This document shows positions 63,710 to 64,000 of a stretch of DNA of 64,000 nt, one piece after another. Under the pieces are notes generated by a model. That model did not search any database. It had not been told where the DNA came from and saw nothing but the letters and a program-made list of their open reading frames with translations. Numbering within the stretch: position 1 is the stretch's first letter; each line of letters starts with the position of its first letter. Made by a program: the position numbers and the translations under genes. The DNA is from Burkholderia sp. PAMC 26561 (GTDB lineage: Bacteria > Pseudomonadota > Gammaproteobacteria > Burkholderiales > Burkholderiaceae): assembly GCF_001557535.2 (NCBI RefSeq), contig NZ_CP014307.1, forward strand, positions 1,054,001 to 1,118,000. Reading direction: 5' to 3'.

Positions 63710-64000
63710 CTAATCCACATCCAAAAGCGTTCGAACAACTTCGGGCACCGCAATCGGAGAACCATTTGGGCCAATCTCGTGGAATAAGTCGTTGACGATT
63801 TCAATTATGGACCTTACAAACGCGGGCTTATGGTTGCCGTACATGTCAGCAACGATGAGTGTTGGTGCTGGTAAGTTGTCGATGAGCGGGCGACGTACCA
63901 ATCCTGGCCTATCCGGCGTCGAGTACTTGCCAGGCGTCATGTGGAGGAGCGCAATGCCGAATCCTGCCGATACTGCAGACTTTACAGTCTCGTAAGACCG
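63710..64000 (-). CDS. LysR-family regulator, C-terminal end (partial)
   Basis: The frame is open to the window edge. The visible ~96 residues (SYETVKSAVSAGFGIALLHMTPGKYS, LIDNLPAPTLIVADMYGNHKPAFVRSIIEIV) form the second half of a LysR effector-binding domain, with the usual V.AG.GIALL motif. Where the protein starts, and what it regulates, lie outside the window. Confidence 0.78.
   Translation of the reverse strand, partial: RSYETVKSAVSAGFGIALLHMTPGKYSTPDRPGLVRRPLIDNLPAPTLIVADMYGNHKPAFVRSIIEIVNDLFHEIGPNGSPIAVPEVVRTLLDVD

Noticed and set aside
1..64000. CRISPR arrays, rRNA genes or a plasmid-type origin
   Set aside because: No regularly spaced repeats, rRNA-like sequence or iteron arrays were seen.

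Overview
The window looks like a chromosome segment of a Burkholderiaceae bacterium, most likely Paraburkholderia or Caballeronia. The GC-rich codon use, the tsaD / yqeY-dnaG-rpoD neighbourhood, the polA-thrB-amn cluster, a BPSS1780-type membrane protein, DUF3563 and DUF3309 small proteins and OpcP-like porins all fit that group. The species cannot be fixed from the sequence alone.

Bases 1 to about 42,545 are backbone. In order they hold the end of a GMC oxidoreductase with its three-haem cytochrome c partner, a PrpA-like phosphatase, topoisomerase IB, a RES/Xre toxin-antitoxin pair with a visible operator, and a small gene behind a LexA box. Next come an SDR enzyme, a Pit phosphate transporter, a CHAD protein, and the molybdate system (modE facing modABC, with a ModE box). 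These are followed by a PAP2 phosphatase, a PHB-depolymerase-type esterase, the ohr/ohrR peroxide module, thrB with a DUF2782 protein, amn, and a LOG-family gene divergent from polA. The rest of the backbone carries a type II NADH dehydrogenase, dienelactone hydrolase, sulfurtransferase, Rieske oxygenase, xseB-ispA-dxs (isoprenoid precursors), folE2, tsaD, a BaiN-like flavoprotein, and yqeY-dnaG-rpoD. The rpsU gene normally expected before yqeY is not there; a short transcription unit with its own promoter-like box and a strong terminator occupies the place.

From 42,469 a tRNA with a CAU anticodon (probably Ile2) is followed by a P4-type integrase, and the sequence turns into an accessory island that continues past the window end, since no second copy of the tRNA 3' end was found. 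The island holds an IS110 remnant, a LysR-type regulator divergent from a complete ABC importer operon ending in a SLOG-family gene, and a porin. After these lie an IS630 element interrupted by an IS3-like element, then a small sugar-acid or aromatic catabolic remnant (enolase-superfamily dehydratase, atypical SDR, truncated amidase, truncated LysR). A second porin, a BON-domain protein and the 3' end of another LysR gene close the window. Base composition is visibly lower in GC than the backbone and there are several long gene-free stretches, as expected of acquired and decaying DNA.

The best-supported unusual observations are these: the nested IS insertion, whose in-silico removal with one 6-bp target copy restores an intact transposase frame; a LexA box in front of an unknown 76-residue gene; polA and a LOG gene whose start codons are one base apart; tandem response-regulator-like repeats before a DUF3563 gene; and the short transcription unit that stands where rpsU is expected. 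No clearly new multi-gene defence or biosynthetic system was found.
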